A stretch of DNA of 46,629 nucleotides, from positions 1 to 46,629 of the forward strand of contig FTLJ01000517.1 in the NCBI GenBank assembly GCA_900155495.1, read 5' to 3'. Position numbers and translations under genes: made by a program. Of this stretch, positions 46,142 through 46,629 are shown piece after piece. The notes beneath the pieces are model-generated. The model was not told the origin of the DNA. It saw only the letters and a list, made by a program, of their open reading frames with translations, and searched no databases. Positions within the stretch are counted from its first letter, which is position 1. Every line of letters starts with the position of its first letter. Source of the stretch: Porogramme epimiltina. Its lineage: Eukaryota; Basidiomycota; Agaricomycetes; Polyporales; Polyporaceae.

Positions 46142-46629
46142 CTATCGCGCGTATGGGTGGAATCCGTGCTGTCCGCGGGCCATGTTCCGCGCAGGGCCGA
46201 CGCCTGCGTTCATCACCCCCCGTGTTCGGCCCATTGGGTTCAGCCCGCCACCGGCACTCATCATGCCCATGTTGCGTCCCATCATACCCACCGGGTTCAT
46301 GAACGGCTGCATGCCGCCCATCGCCATCGGGCCCATGCCCATACGCATCCCCGCACCCATCGCGCCGCCCATCGCCCCGGCCATGGCACCCATGCCCCCG
46401 GCCATGCCGCGACCCATGCCACCGCCGCCCATGCCACCGCCCATGGCCCCCATACCCGCGTTCATACCTCCCCCCATGGCCCCACCCATGCCACCACCCA
46501 TGCCGCCTCCCATGCCGCCTCCCATGGCAGCACTCATACCGACACCCATGTTCATCGACGGGTTCATGCCCATACCGCCCCCCATGCCGCCCCCCATACC
46601 ACCACCCCCCATACCTCCTCCCATACCCC
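46142..46629 (-). CDS. Gly/Met-rich low-complexity protein, C-terminal part (partial)
   Basis: A 160-residue open frame runs in from the right edge and ends at TAG (46142-46144). It consists of MGGGMGG-type repeats with Ala, Asn and Pro, then a less repetitive tail with Arg (MGRTRGVMNAGVG, ARGQHGFHPYAR). Such tails are found after RNA-recognition motifs in hnRNP/Hrp1-like fungal proteins and support phase separation or methylation by arginine methyltransferases. The RRM itself would lie outside this window, so that identity is a guess. The 5' end is missing. Confidence 0.65.
   Translation of the reverse strand, partial: GMGGGMGGGGMGGGMGGGMGMNPSMNMGVGMSAAMGGGMGGGMGGGMGGAMGGGMNAGMGAMGGGMGGGGMGRGMAGGMGAMAGAMGGAMGAGMRMGMGPMAMGGMQPFMNPVGMMGRNMGMMSAGGGLNPMGRTRGVMNAGVGPARNMARGQHGFHPYAR

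Overview
The window is nuclear DNA from a filamentous basidiomycete, most likely an Agaricomycete. Almost every gene is cut by many short introns (mostly 45-70 nt) with GTRNGT-like donors and YAG acceptors. The genes are close together on both strands, the GC content is moderate to high, and the gene set (LISK-like kinase, MLKL-like helical-bundle protein, Noc2, Fig4, a HEATR5/Laa1-like protein) is eukaryotic and fungal. There are no operons, CRISPR arrays or recognisable transposons. I rebuilt spliced gene models by hand. The sums of coding exons are divisible by three in every multi-exon model, which supports the junctions, but no transcript data were available.

Left part (1-13157), nearly all on the minus strand: a fragment of a C-terminus at the edge (plus strand), NOC2 (ribosome biogenesis), an unknown 235-residue protein, argininosuccinate synthase (arginine and urea-cycle step, with three TGACTC sites just upstream), a TKL/LISK-type kinase ending in a C1-like zinc module, and a 13-exon GABA/amino-acid permease with a cluster of GATA sites upstream.

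Middle (13158-29098): a small heat-shock protein on the plus strand with a perfect heat-shock element, then on the minus strand a 17-exon protein that joins an MLKL-type four-helix N-terminus to a degenerate pseudokinase and a His-rich tail, a flavohemoglobin (nitric oxide dioxygenase), an F-box-like protein, and FIG4 (PI(3,5)P2 phosphatase). FIG4 shares a 245-nt head-to-head promoter region with an intronless C2H2 zinc-finger gene.

Right part (29099-46629): mitochondrial dihydrolipoyl dehydrogenase (plus), a DEDDy 3'-5' exonuclease with a C-terminal Cys cluster (minus), an unknown Pro/Lys-rich protein with a nuclear-localisation-like signal (minus) divergent from a 2011-residue HEATR5/Laa1-like HEAT-repeat protein (plus), an unknown 279-residue protein (minus), a gene-poor 2.2-kb stretch with an 80/89-bp tandem repeat, and the C-terminal part of a Gly/Met-rich protein running off the edge.

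The genes are mostly housekeeping and do not form a pathway cluster. The most interesting locus is the MLKL-like 4HB-plus-pseudokinase gene at 15388-18809, whose architecture parallels the animal necroptosis executor MLKL and whose model contains two micro-exons (15 and 20 nt).
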